In this document: piece by piece, positions 1-6,104 of the stretch | How the letters are laid out: every line of letters starts with the position of its first letter | Position numbering within the stretch: position 1 is the first letter of the stretch | Origin: an uncultured beta proteobacterium | GTDB lineage: Bacteria > Pseudomonadota > Gammaproteobacteria > Burkholderiales > Rhodocyclaceae | DNA: 10,726 bases | Reading direction: 5' to 3' | Assembly (NCBI GenBank): GCA_903910495.1 | Contig: CAIVZW010000353.1 | Coordinates: 1 to 10,726 of the forward strand | The notes under the pieces: generated by a model | Told to the model about the DNA's origin: nothing | The model's input: the letters and a program-made list of their open reading frames with translations, nothing else | Database searches by the model: none | Translations under genes and position numbers: made by a program

Positions 1-17
1 AGCAGACAGGAGATCCC

Positions 18-707
18 ATGAGCGAAACCAAGCACGGCAATCGCACCCAGACTGCGGCCGACCGGCTGCGACAAATGATTGTCGCGGGTGACCTTGCACC
101 CGGCCAGCGCATTTCCGAGCGAGCGATCAAGGAACACCTAGAGGGACTTTCCCGTACACCGCTACGCGAAGCGTTTAAGATTCTGGCCGGCGAAGGTCTG
201 GTGACGATCTCACCGAATCGGGGAGCGACGGTGACCGCGTTGTCAATGGCCGATGTCGAGGACACGATGGAACTGCTGGTCGGACTCGAAGGACTCGCTG
301 CCGAGCCGGCCTGCAAGAATATCCTGGCGCAGGAAATCGCCGAAATCGAGGAGTTGCACCAGCGCATGGTGGCTGCCTACCGCGCTGAACAGTTGATGGA
401 GTACTTCGAGCTCAACCAGGCGATCCATCAGCGCATCGTTGATGCAGCCGGAAACAGCGCATTGTCACGGATTTATGCCGCCGAATGCGCGCGCATCCGC
501 CGCTACCGTTTTGCCGGCAACCGCCGCCACGAACGCTGGGATCGTGCCGTCGCCGAGCACGACCAGATCCTTGGCTTTCTCAAGGATCGCAACGGATCCT
601 TGCTGCGTGAAATGTTGCGTGCCCATTACCGCAATGGCTGGCTGGTGTCGCGCGAACTGATCGGATGGGAATTTGCCGGAACGGGCCAGGAAGCTGTCCC
701 TGAATAG
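18..707 (+). CDS. GntR-family transcriptional regulator, FCD (FadR C-terminal) subfamily
   Basis: A 229-residue DNA-binding regulator expected to act as a cytoplasmic dimer controlled by a small, often carboxylate, ligand. The N-terminal ~75 residues are a winged helix-turn-helix: the stretch AADRLRQMIVAGDLAPGQ, then SERAIKEHL and SRTPLREAFKILAGEGLV, is the classic GntR pattern. Residues ~80-220 are an all-helical FCD domain. In FCD proteins a metal is typically held by one Asp and three His; here His137, His181 and His203 fit the three histidines, but the Asp position (four residues before His137) is Asn133. The start is well supported by AGGAG at 8-12, five bases before ATG. Length is normal for the family. 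It ends 381 bases before hsdM and has no visible link to restriction, so it is probably the chromosomal flank of the RM locus; control of the hsd genes cannot be excluded. The ligand and target are not readable from the sequence. Confidence 0.93.
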   Translation: MSETKHGNRTQTAADRLRQMIVAGDLAPGQRISERAIKEHLEGLSRTPLREAFKILAGEGLVTISPNRGATVTALSMADVEDTMELLVGLEGLAAEPACKNILAQEIAEIEELHQRMVAAYRAEQLMEYFELNQAIHQRIVDAAGNSALSRIYAAECARIRRYRFAGNRRHERWDRAVAEHDQILGFLKDRNGSLLREMLRAHYRNGWLVSRELIGWEFAGTGQEAVPE

Positions 708-805
708 AGACCCCGCCTCTGTCCGTGAGAAGCGGTGTTTGCACGGGCACTGCGGGTTTGGTGCCCCTCGCCAGCCCGCGGGTATCGAGCATGTGAGTAT
801 CGTAG

Positions 806-823
806 GCGCTTCCGGCGAAGTGC
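806..823. repeat. Short stem-loop in the junction, possible end of the GntR transcript
   Basis: GCGCTTC (806-812) pairs with GAAGTGC (817-823) around a CGGC loop, giving seven pairs, one of them G-T. No T-run follows, so it is not a canonical intrinsic terminator. It could be a transcript-end hairpin, a REP-like fragment or chance. Confidence 0.3.
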
Positions 824-970
824 TATCAAACAGGGAAACCTCCAGTTTTACGAGCCTATCAGATGCACCATCACTCGCAAATCATCGATTCGCGGACATG
901 AGATATTCATCCTTATCATCCGCTATTTGATGAACCAAGCGATACTGAAAAGCGCAAATCGCCAGATGCA

Positions 971-999
971 TTGCACATACTCGGATGCTGAAGGACAAT
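971..999 (+). promoter_or_regulatory. Weak sigma70-like promoter candidate for the hsd operon
   Basis: TTGCAC (971-976) and GACAAT (994-999) are separated by 17 bases and end 89 bases before the hsdM GTG. The -10 matches consensus at 4 of 6 positions and the -35 at only 3 of 6, so this is a suggestion only. No better pair stood out in the 380-base junction. Confidence 0.18.
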
Positions 1000-1075
1000 G
1001 CCAGACTTGCCTGAAAGTAAAAAGCACCGATCCATCGTCGGTTTACGGCGGCTGGGTTCTTCACTCGCGTAAAAC

Positions 1076-1079
1076 AGGA
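1076..1079 (+). promoter_or_regulatory. Ribosome binding site that decides the hsdM start
   Basis: AGGA lies nine bases before the GTG at 1089. Together with the HsdM-like residues that begin exactly there (VDQAQLNWLTNFIW), it favours GTG 1089 over the upstream in-frame ATGs at 735 and 930. Confidence 0.6.
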
Positions 1080-1088
1080 AAACCACCC

Positions 1089-3437
1089 GTGGATCAAGCA
1101 CAACTCAACTGGCTGACCAACTTCATCTGGAGCATCGCCGACGACGTGCTGCGCGATGTCTATGTACGCGGCAAGTACCGCGATGTCATCCTGCCCATGA
1201 CCGTGCTGCGCCGTCTCGACGCTGTGCTGGAGCCGACCAAGCAGGCCGTGCTGGAGATGAAGGCCGCGCTCGACAAGGAAGGCATCACCAATCAGGACGA
1301 CGCGCTGCGTTCCGCGTCCGGCCAAGCGTTCTACAACACCTCACCCTTTCTGCTGCGCGACCTGAAAGCCCGCGCCACGCAGCAAAAACTCAAGGACGAC
1401 TTCGAAGCCTACCTCGACGGCTTCTCGCCCAATGTGCAGGACATCCTGACCAACTTCGAGTTTCGCCACCAGATCCCGCGCCTGTCCAAAGCCGACGCGC
1501 TTGGTACGCTGATCGAGAAATTTCTCGACAAGGACATCAACATCAGCCCCTTCCAGGTAGGCGACTTACCCGCGCTGGACAACCATTCCATGGGCACGAT
1601 GTTCGAGGAACTCGTCCGTCGCTTCAACGAAGACAACAACGAAGAAGCGGGCGAACACTGGACGCCGCGTGATGCCGTGCGCCTCATGGCGAACCTGATG
1701 TTTCTGCCGGTGGCCGACAAGATCGAATCCGGCACCTACCTGCTCTACGACTGTGCCTGCGGCACTGGCGGCATGCTCACCGTGGCCGAAGAGACGCTCC
1801 AGCAGATCGCCAAGGCGCACGGCAAACAGGTCGCCACGCACCTTTACGGCCAGGAAATCAACGGCGAGACCTACGCCATCTGCAAGGCCGACCTCCTGCT
1901 CAAGGGCGACGGCGACGCGGCGGACAATATCGTCGGCGGCCCGGAACACAGCACGCTGGCCAACGATGCCTTCCGCTCGCGCGAGTTCGATTTCATGCTC
2001 GCCAATCCGCCCTACGGCAAGAGTTGGAAGAGCGACCAGGAGCGCATGGGCGGCAAAAAAGACCTGAAAGACCCGCGCTTCGTCATCGACCACGCGGGCG
2101 ATGCCGAATATTCGCTGGTCACCCGCTCCAGCGACGGCCAGATGCTCTTTCTGGCCAACATGCTGAGCAAGATGAAACATGACACGCCGCTCGGCAGCCG
2201 CATTGCCGAAGTCCATAACGGCTCGTCGCTGTTCACCGGCGATGCCGGCCAGGGCGAAAGCAACATCCGCCGCTGGATCATCGAAAGCGACTGGCTGGAA
2301 GCCATCGTCGCCCTGCCGCTGAACCTCTTCTACAACACCGGCATCGCCACCTACGTCTGGGTGCTGAGCAACCGCAAACCCGAAGCCCGCCAAGGCCAGG
2401 TCCAGCTCATCGATGCCACGCAATGGTTCAAGCCACTGCGCAAGAACATGGGCAAAAAGAACTGCGAACTGGCTGCCGACGACATCCAGCGCATCTGCGA
2501 TGCCTTCCTTGCCTTCAAGGAAACCCCGCAGTCGAAAATCTTCCCCAACGCCGCTTTCGGTTACTGGAAGGTGAAAGTCGAACGACCGCTGCGCCTGCAC
2601 AGCCAGCTCACCCGCCCGCGCATAGAGACCTTGCGTTACGCCTCCGGCGACGAAGACATCCGCGCCGAGCTTTATGAGCAGCTCGGCGACGCGCTGTTCG
2701 ATAACCCGGCCAGCGTCCGCCAGCCACTGGAACAGCTCGTCAACGACTACGGCAATAGTGATAACGAGCCGGACGACGACGGCGAGCCAAGCGCCAAGAA
2801 ATCCCTGCCCGAAGCCAAGAAGAAAAAGCTGCTCAGCGAGACCACCTGGCGGCGCGATGCCCAGCTCATCGAAATCGCCACCCGGCTGCGCGAAGCCCTT
2901 GGCGACGGCCTGTTCGAAGACCACAACGTCTTTCTCGAACGCGTCGACGCCACGCTCAGGCAACTCGGCCTCAAGCCCAACGCCGCCGACCTCAAGCTGA
3001 TCATCAACGCCGTCAGTTGGCGGGTCGAAGACGCGCCACCCGTCATCAAGAAAATCTACAAGCCCGGTAAAGCCCAGCGCGATCCCTTGCGCGGCCTGTT
3101 CGAACTCCCCTCTACCTCCGAGAGAGGCGCCCGGGGTGAGGGCAACAAGCCGGTTGTCGTCGAATACGAGCCGGATAGCGAACTGCGCGACTTCGAGCAA
3201 GTCCCCCTGCTTGAAGACGGCGGCATCGAAGCCTTCATCCGCCGCGAAGTGCTGCCTTATACCCCCGATGCCTGGATCGTCGAGTCCGACACCAAGATCG
3301 GCTACGAAATCAGCTTCACCCGCCACTTCTACCAGCCGCCGCAATTGCGCACCCTGGCCGAGATCAGCGCCGACATCCTCGCACTGGAGCAGGAAACCGA
3401 AGGCCTGCTCAGCGAGATCACCGGGGCGGCGGCATGA
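1089..3437 (+). CDS. hsdM: Type I restriction-modification DNA methyltransferase subunit HsdM (N6-adenine)
   Basis: A 782-residue protein that transfers a methyl group from SAM to adenine N6 when complexed with HsdS, and that also forms part of the HsdR-containing restriction complex. The N-terminal helical HsdM_N domain begins with VDQAQLNWLTNFIWSIADD and has RGKYRDVILPMTVLRRLD near residues 27-44. The catalytic domain opens with EHWTPR (189-194), followed by SAM motif I DCACGTG (221-227) and catalytic motif IV NPPY (306-309), all intact. It belongs to the long HsdM class (about 800 residues, versus ~530 for EcoKI HsdM), with a C-terminal extension containing a charged, low-complexity linker (NEPDDDGEPSAKKS and after). 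The C-terminus (ALEQETEGLLSEITG) is a predicted coiled segment probably contacting HsdS. Residues ~673-685 look like an inserted repeat (see separate entry). The start is GTG with AGGA nine bases upstream. The stop overlaps the next ORF as ATGA. Confidence 0.96.
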   Translation: MDQAQLNWLTNFIWSIADDVLRDVYVRGKYRDVILPMTVLRRLDAVLEPTKQAVLEMKAALDKEGITNQDDALRSASGQAFYNTSPFLLRDLKARATQQKLKDDFEAYLDGFSPNVQDILTNFEFRHQIPRLSKADALGTLIEKFLDKDINISPFQVGDLPALDNHSMGTMFEELVRRFNEDNNEEAGEHWTPRDAVRLMANLMFLPVADKIESGTYLLYDCACGTGGMLTVAEETLQQIAKAHGKQVATHLYGQEINGETYAICKADLLLKGDGDAADNIVGGPEHSTLANDAFRSREFDFMLANPPYGKSWKSDQERMGGKKDLKDPRFVIDHAGDAEYSLVTRSSDGQMLFLANMLSKMKHDTPLGSRIAEVHNGSSLFTGDAGQGESNIRRWIIESDWLEAIVALPLNLFYNTGIATYVWVLSNRKPEARQGQVQLIDATQWFKPLRKNMGKKNCELAADDIQRICDAFLAFKETPQSKIFPNAAFGYWKVKVERPLRLHSQLTRPRIETLRYASGDEDIRAELYEQLGDALFDNPASVRQPLEQLVNDYGNSDNEPDDDGEPSAKKSLPEAKKKKLLSETTWRRDAQLIEIATRLREALGDGLFEDHNVFLERVDATLRQLGLKPNAADLKLIINAVSWRVEDAPPVIKKIYKPGKAQRDPLRGLFELPSTSERGARGEGNKPVVVEYEPDSELRDFEQVPLLEDGGIEAFIRREVLPYTPDAWIVESDTKIGYEISFTRHFYQPPQLRTLAEISADILALEQETEGLLSEITGAAA
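3105..3143. repeat. In-frame REP-like GC-rich repeat fragment inside hsdM
   Basis: The bases here encode LPSTSERGARGEG (HsdM residues 673-685) between GLFE and the conserved-looking KPVVVEYEPD. The DNA pattern CCCCTCTACCTCCGAGAGAG followed by GCGCCCGGGGTGAGGG resembles a dispersed proteobacterial repeat that I recall in the form of CCCTCTCCC, then GGGAGAGGG, then GGGGTGAGGG, and which often gives spurious SPSGRG-like peptides. CCTCT (3109-3113) pairs with AGAGG (3123-3127). Its length keeps the frame open. The match to a repeat family is from memory and was not searched. Confidence 0.5.
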
Positions 3438-3503
3438 AAAAGAAAGTGGCAATCGCCGCCGTCAATCGTGCCATTGCGGCGGCACAGATCTTCACCGATC
3501 TGG

Positions 3504-3532
3504 CAATTGTGTCGACGCTGTCGACACAATTG
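3504..3532. repeat. Perfect 13-bp inverted repeat with 3-base centre
   Basis: CAATTGTGTCGAC (3504-3516) and its exact reverse complement GTCGACACAATTG (3520-3532) flank GCT. It encodes VSTLSTQL of the DUF1016 remnant, with the centre at the first base of the CTG codon. An inverted repeat this long is very unlikely by chance. It could form an RNA hairpin or be a dimeric protein or nuclease site. Confidence 0.9.
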
Positions 3533-3612
3533 ACTTGGCGTCACTGCCGTGAGCGGCTTCCGATCAAGGCCCCGCTCTCGCGGCTCCGCGCCCAGGAACG
3601 CGCTTGTGAGAT

Positions 3613-3628
3613 CACAGCGGAGGCTGTG
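3613..3628 (+). promoter_or_regulatory. Hairpin presenting the Shine-Dalgarno sequence of the DUF1016 nuclease gene
   Basis: CACAGC (3613-3618) and GCTGTG (3623-3628) form a perfect six-pair stem with GGAG (3619-3622) as the loop. The loop is part of GGAGG, seven bases before the ATG at 3631. A GGA exposed in a hairpin loop at a ribosome binding site is the layout recognised by CsrA/RsmA-type repressors; binding here is inference. Confidence 0.5.
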
Positions 3629-3630
3629 CG

Positions 3631-4734
3631 ATGAAAAAAACGGAGAAAGAAATGGTCGCAGCACCAGCGCGACGATTGCCGCCTTCGACCGAGCAGAGCG
3701 CCTTTGAAGAGGTGCTTGCCTTCATTGAGCAGTCCCGCATTCAGGCATCCCAGGCCGTCAATACGGTACTGATCGATCTTTATTGGAAGGTCGGAGAGTA
3801 TGTCTGGCACAAGATACGAAATGAAGGATGGGGCAAAGGAACGGTGCTGGCCCTCTCGACCTTTGTGCAAAGCAAGCACTTGGGAATCCGCGGATTCTCG
3901 GCTCAGAACATCTGGCGGATGCGCCAGTTCTTTGACACCTACCGCGACCAGCCAAATCTCTCAACACTGTTGAGGGAACTGCCCTGGTCGTCCAACCTCC
4001 ACATCCTCAGCCGGGCGAAGCGCCCGGAAGAACGCGAGTTCTACCTCCGCGTCGCCAGCCGCAACCGCTGGCAAGTTCGCGAGCTCGCCCGCCAGATGAA
4101 TGCCGGTGTCTTCGAGCGCTCCATCCTCAATCCGCCAAAACTCTCAACCGCGTTGAGAGAACTTCAGCCGCTCGCTGCAGAGTTCTTCAAGGACGTCTAC
4201 AGCCTCGAATTTCTCGGTCTTCCCGCCGAGCACTCCGAGGCCGATCTGGAAGGCGCATTGCTGCGCAATCTCGGTCGCTTCATCACCGAGCTGGGACGCG
4301 ATTTCTGCTTTGTCGGCTCGCAATACCCGGTGCAAGTCGGCGGGCAGGATTTCGCGCTGGACTTGCTGTTCTTCCATCGCAGCATGAACTGCCTCGTCGC
4401 CATCGAACTTAAAATCCGCGAGTTCCGCCCCGAAGACCTGGGCAAGATCAACTTCTATCTCGAAGCGCTCGACCGCGACCACCGCAAGCCGCACGAAAAC
4501 CCGGCGGTAGGCCTGCTGCTGTGCGCCACCAAGGACAGCGAAGTGGTCGAATATTGCCTCAGCCGCGCGCTCTCCCCGGCCATGGTGGCCGAGTATGAAA
4601 CCCTGCTGCCCGACAGGGAACTGCTGAAAGCCAAGCTGCACGAGTTCTACCAGCTCTGCGCCCCGCCGGAGGATGAAGAAGCGCCCGCTGCCCCGGTCAG
4701 GCCGAAACGGAAGGCCAAAGGCGTCCAGCCATGA
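3631..4734 (+). CDS. DUF1016/YhcG-family PD-(D/E)XK nuclease
   Basis: A 367-residue protein with the two domains of the YhcG family. The N-terminal helical DUF1016_N domain (residues ~20-180) is recognised by LYWKVGEYVWHKI, the SAQNIWRMRQFF helix and REFYLRVASRNRWQVRELAR. The C-terminal nuclease-fold domain (~185-345) contains the active-site pattern D244, then E259-L-K261 (DLLFFHRSMNCLVAIELK) and the family-typical LGKINFYLEALD. All expected catalytic residues are present, so it is probably an active nuclease. Members of this family often sit within type I RM operons, but I know of no firmly established role there. The tail (residues ~350-367) is Pro/Lys-rich. The ATG has GGAGG seven bases upstream, placed in a hairpin loop. 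It overlaps the DUF1016 remnant and hsdS by ATGA at its two ends. Two codon-in-phase palindromes lie inside it. Confidence 0.9.
   Translation: MKKTEKEMVAAPARRLPPSTEQSAFEEVLAFIEQSRIQASQAVNTVLIDLYWKVGEYVWHKIRNEGWGKGTVLALSTFVQSKHLGIRGFSAQNIWRMRQFFDTYRDQPNLSTLLRELPWSSNLHILSRAKRPEEREFYLRVASRNRWQVRELARQMNAGVFERSILNPPKLSTALRELQPLAAEFFKDVYSLEFLGLPAEHSEADLEGALLRNLGRFITELGRDFCFVGSQYPVQVGGQDFALDLLFFHRSMNCLVAIELKIREFRPEDLGKINFYLEALDRDHRKPHENPAVGLLLCATKDSEVVEYCLSRALSPAMVAEYETLLPDRELLKAKLHEFYQLCAPPEDEEAPAAPVRPKRKAKGVQP
3958..3976. repeat. Palindrome in the DUF1016 gene, position homologous to the one in the remnant
   Basis: CTCTCAAC (3958-3965), ACT centre, GTTGAGGG (3969-3976): eight pairs, one of them T-G. 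It encodes LSTLLRE (residues ~110-116), with the centre at the first base of the CTG codon for Leu113. The same codon of the aligned remnant protein is the centre of the 3504-3532 repeat. Confidence 0.8.
4141..4159. repeat. Second palindrome of the same type in the DUF1016 gene
   Basis: CTCTCAAC (4141-4148), CGC centre, GTTGAGAG (4152-4159): eight perfect pairs. It encodes LSTALRE (residues 171-177), again centred on a first codon base. Extended to 23 bases, it matches the 3958 copy at 19 positions, and the two copies lie 183 bases (61 codons) apart. Confidence 0.85.
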
Positions 4735-6104
4735 TTGAGGGGCTCAAGCCGTATCCGGGATATAAGGAGTCGGACATTCCGTGGGCTCAAGCGCTTCCGT
4801 CGAGCTGGCAGACAGAGCGGGCGAAGCGGCTCTTCACGAAGATGCAACGTCCTGTGCGTCCCGAGGACGAGGTCGTAACCTGTTTTCGTGACGGCATGGT
4901 AACGCTACGCAAGAACCGCCGTCTTCGCGGCTTCACCGAAGCAACGGTTGAATCGGGTTATCAGGGCATCCGCAAAGGTGACTTGGTCATTCACGGAATG
5001 GACGCGTTCGCTGGAGCTATCGGAGTTTCAGACAGCGACGGAAAGGGCACACCGGTTTACAACGTTTGCAAACCCGGCCCCAGTGTGGTTGCCAGTTATT
5101 ACGCCCACACGGTTCGTGAGATGTCCCGCGCTCAATGGATTCTCGCCTTGGCGAAAGGCATTCGCGAGCGGTCAACCGACTTCCGTTACGAGATGTTTGG
5201 CAATCAGTTCGTGCCGCTCCCACCGCCCGACGAACAAGCGGCCATCGTGCGGTTTCTGGATCATGCGAACCGAAAGATCGACGGTTTCATCCGCTCCAAG
5301 CGGAAGCTGATCGGGTTGCTGAACGAGCAGAAGCAGGCCATCATCCACCGCGCCGTCACCCGCGGCCTCCACCCCGACGTCCCACTCAAGCCCTCCGGCA
5401 TCCCCTGGCTCGGCGACATCCCTGCGCATTGGGAAACACCGCTTAATCGGCAGATCTTCCGTGAGAACATTCGGCAGCACAACGGAAAGACTGAACGTCA
5501 GCTCTCATTATCACAACGAGATGGATTGATCGCTACTGACGATATGAAAGAACGGTCCTTGCAGACATCGAGTTTCGACAACTGGAAAGTCACCATCCCA
5601 GGTGACCTTGTCCTTAATAGATTCAAGGCCCATCTCGGAGTGTTCTTCGCGTCCACCCTTCGAGGTATCGTTTCCTTTCATTACGGCGTATTTGAGCCTC
5701 AGCGGCTTCTGAACACCAAATACTTTGAACTGCTGTGCCACACAGCACCTTACAAGGTGATCTACTCAGGTAGATCAAATGGTATGACGGTTGGGCTCCA
5801 AAACCTTTCAAACCAAAATTTCTATGGTGTGAGGTCAATTGTTCCGCCGCTCAATGAGCAGAATGAGATCGTCGATCATGCGGAGAAAGCAACGGCCGAC
5901 CTCAACACCGCCATCGCCCGCACCGAGCGAGAAATCGCGCTGATGCAGGAATACCGCATGCGCCTGACCGCCGACATCGTGACCGGAAAGCTGGACGTGC
6001 GCGAAGCCGCCGCCAAGCTACCCGCCGCGCCCACCGATACCGCCGCCGAACCCCTCACCGACGAGGCAGCAGACGACACCGAAACCGAGGAGACGGAGCT
6101 ATGA
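4731..6104 (+). CDS. hsdS: Type I restriction-modification specificity subunit HsdS
   Basis: A 457-residue DNA-recognition subunit that sets the bipartite target of the HsdM/HsdR complex. It shows the usual two-half architecture. A short proximal segment (LKPYPGYKESDIPWAQALPSSW) is echoed at the mid-point by LKPSGIPWLGDIPAHWE. TRD1 spans about residues 25-163. The central conserved helix region (~164-235) contains PPPDEQAAIVRFLD and LNEQKQAIIHRAVTRGL. TRD2 spans about 236-370, and the distal conserved helix (~371-430) contains PPLNEQNEIVDHAEKA and MRLTADIVTGKLDVREA. An acidic, Ala-rich tail (residues ~431-457) follows. TRD2 DNA is markedly lower in GC than the conserved regions. Both TRDs are complete, so the subunit should be functional. 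The recognition sequence cannot be deduced. AAAGG at 4717-4721 is the likely Shine-Dalgarno; the start and stop are both ATGA overlaps. Confidence 0.95.
   Translation: MIEGLKPYPGYKESDIPWAQALPSSWQTERAKRLFTKMQRPVRPEDEVVTCFRDGMVTLRKNRRLRGFTEATVESGYQGIRKGDLVIHGMDAFAGAIGVSDSDGKGTPVYNVCKPGPSVVASYYAHTVREMSRAQWILALAKGIRERSTDFRYEMFGNQFVPLPPPDEQAAIVRFLDHANRKIDGFIRSKRKLIGLLNEQKQAIIHRAVTRGLHPDVPLKPSGIPWLGDIPAHWETPLNRQIFRENIRQHNGKTERQLSLSQRDGLIATDDMKERSLQTSSFDNWKVTIPGDLVLNRFKAHLGVFFASTLRGIVSFHYGVFEPQRLLNTKYFELLCHTAPYKVIYSGRSNGMTVGLQNLSNQNFYGVRSIVPPLNEQNEIVDHAEKATADLNTAIARTEREIALMQEYRMRLTADIVTGKLDVREAAAKLPAAPTDTAAEPLTDEAADDTETEETEL
5758..5777. repeat. Perfect 8-bp inverted repeat within TRD2 of hsdS
   Basis: TGATCTAC (5758-5765) and GTAGATCA (5770-5777) flank TCAG. 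It lies inside the low-GC TRD2 coding region. No function is apparent and chance is possible. Confidence 0.4.

Larger units (their letters stand above)
708..1088. other. Gene-poor junction between the GntR regulator and the hsd operon
   Basis: About 380 bases with no convincing gene. The hsdM reading frame stays open upstream to an ATG at 735 and another at 930, but the encoded residues there do not resemble any HsdM N-terminus, while the typical HsdM start pattern begins at the GTG at 1089. I see no tRNA, no integrase gene and no obvious direct repeat. A small stem-loop at 806-823 and a weak promoter-like pair at 971-999 are listed separately. The region probably holds the left boundary of the RM locus and the operon promoter. 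Confidence 0.6.
3434..3634 (+). pseudogene. Remnant of a second DUF1016/YhcG-type nuclease gene (66 codons, N-terminal domain fragment)
   Basis: A 66-codon ORF joined to hsdM by ATGA (3434) and to the next gene by ATGA (3631). Residues ~25-50 (IVSTLSTQLTW, then LPIKAPLSR) match the pattern IVATLSxQLxWSHFxELLPLKxPLxR typical of the DUF1016 N-terminal domain, from a lineage different from the intact gene that follows (NLSTLLRELPW at the equivalent place). Everything after PLSR, including the whole PD-(D/E)XK nuclease domain, is missing, and the first ~20 residues do not look like the family. It is therefore best read as a decayed or internally deleted copy. It could still be translated and could keep the operon translationally coupled. 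Its upstream Shine-Dalgarno is only a G-rich stretch. It contains a perfect 13-base inverted repeat and, at its 3' end, the Shine-Dalgarno hairpin of the next gene. Confidence 0.7.

Noticed and set aside
755..782. GCGGG...CCCGC stem after the GntR gene as an intrinsic terminator
   Set aside because: The stem is interrupted by mismatches, has a long loop and no following T-run.
735..1088. N-terminal extension of hsdM from ATG 735 or ATG 930, with a Cys-rich stretch (HCTYSDAEGQCQTC)
   Set aside because: The residues do not match HsdM proteins, whose usual start pattern begins at GTG 1089 behind a good AGGA. The Cys pattern is too short and irregular to call a metal-binding domain.
2941..2950. 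GCGTCGACGC 10-base palindrome in hsdM
   Set aside because: It is short, made of common GC-rich codons, and has no partner sites nearby.
1566..3452. Long open frame on the minus strand opposite hsdM (628 codons)
   Set aside because: It lies wholly antisense to a well-supported hsdM, its protein is a low-complexity product of GC-rich codon shadowing, and it has no recognisable motif.
4731..6104. Phase-variable inverting hsdS system
   Set aside because: There is a single hsdS, with no second or silent hsdS cassette, no long inverted repeats and no recombinase gene in the window.
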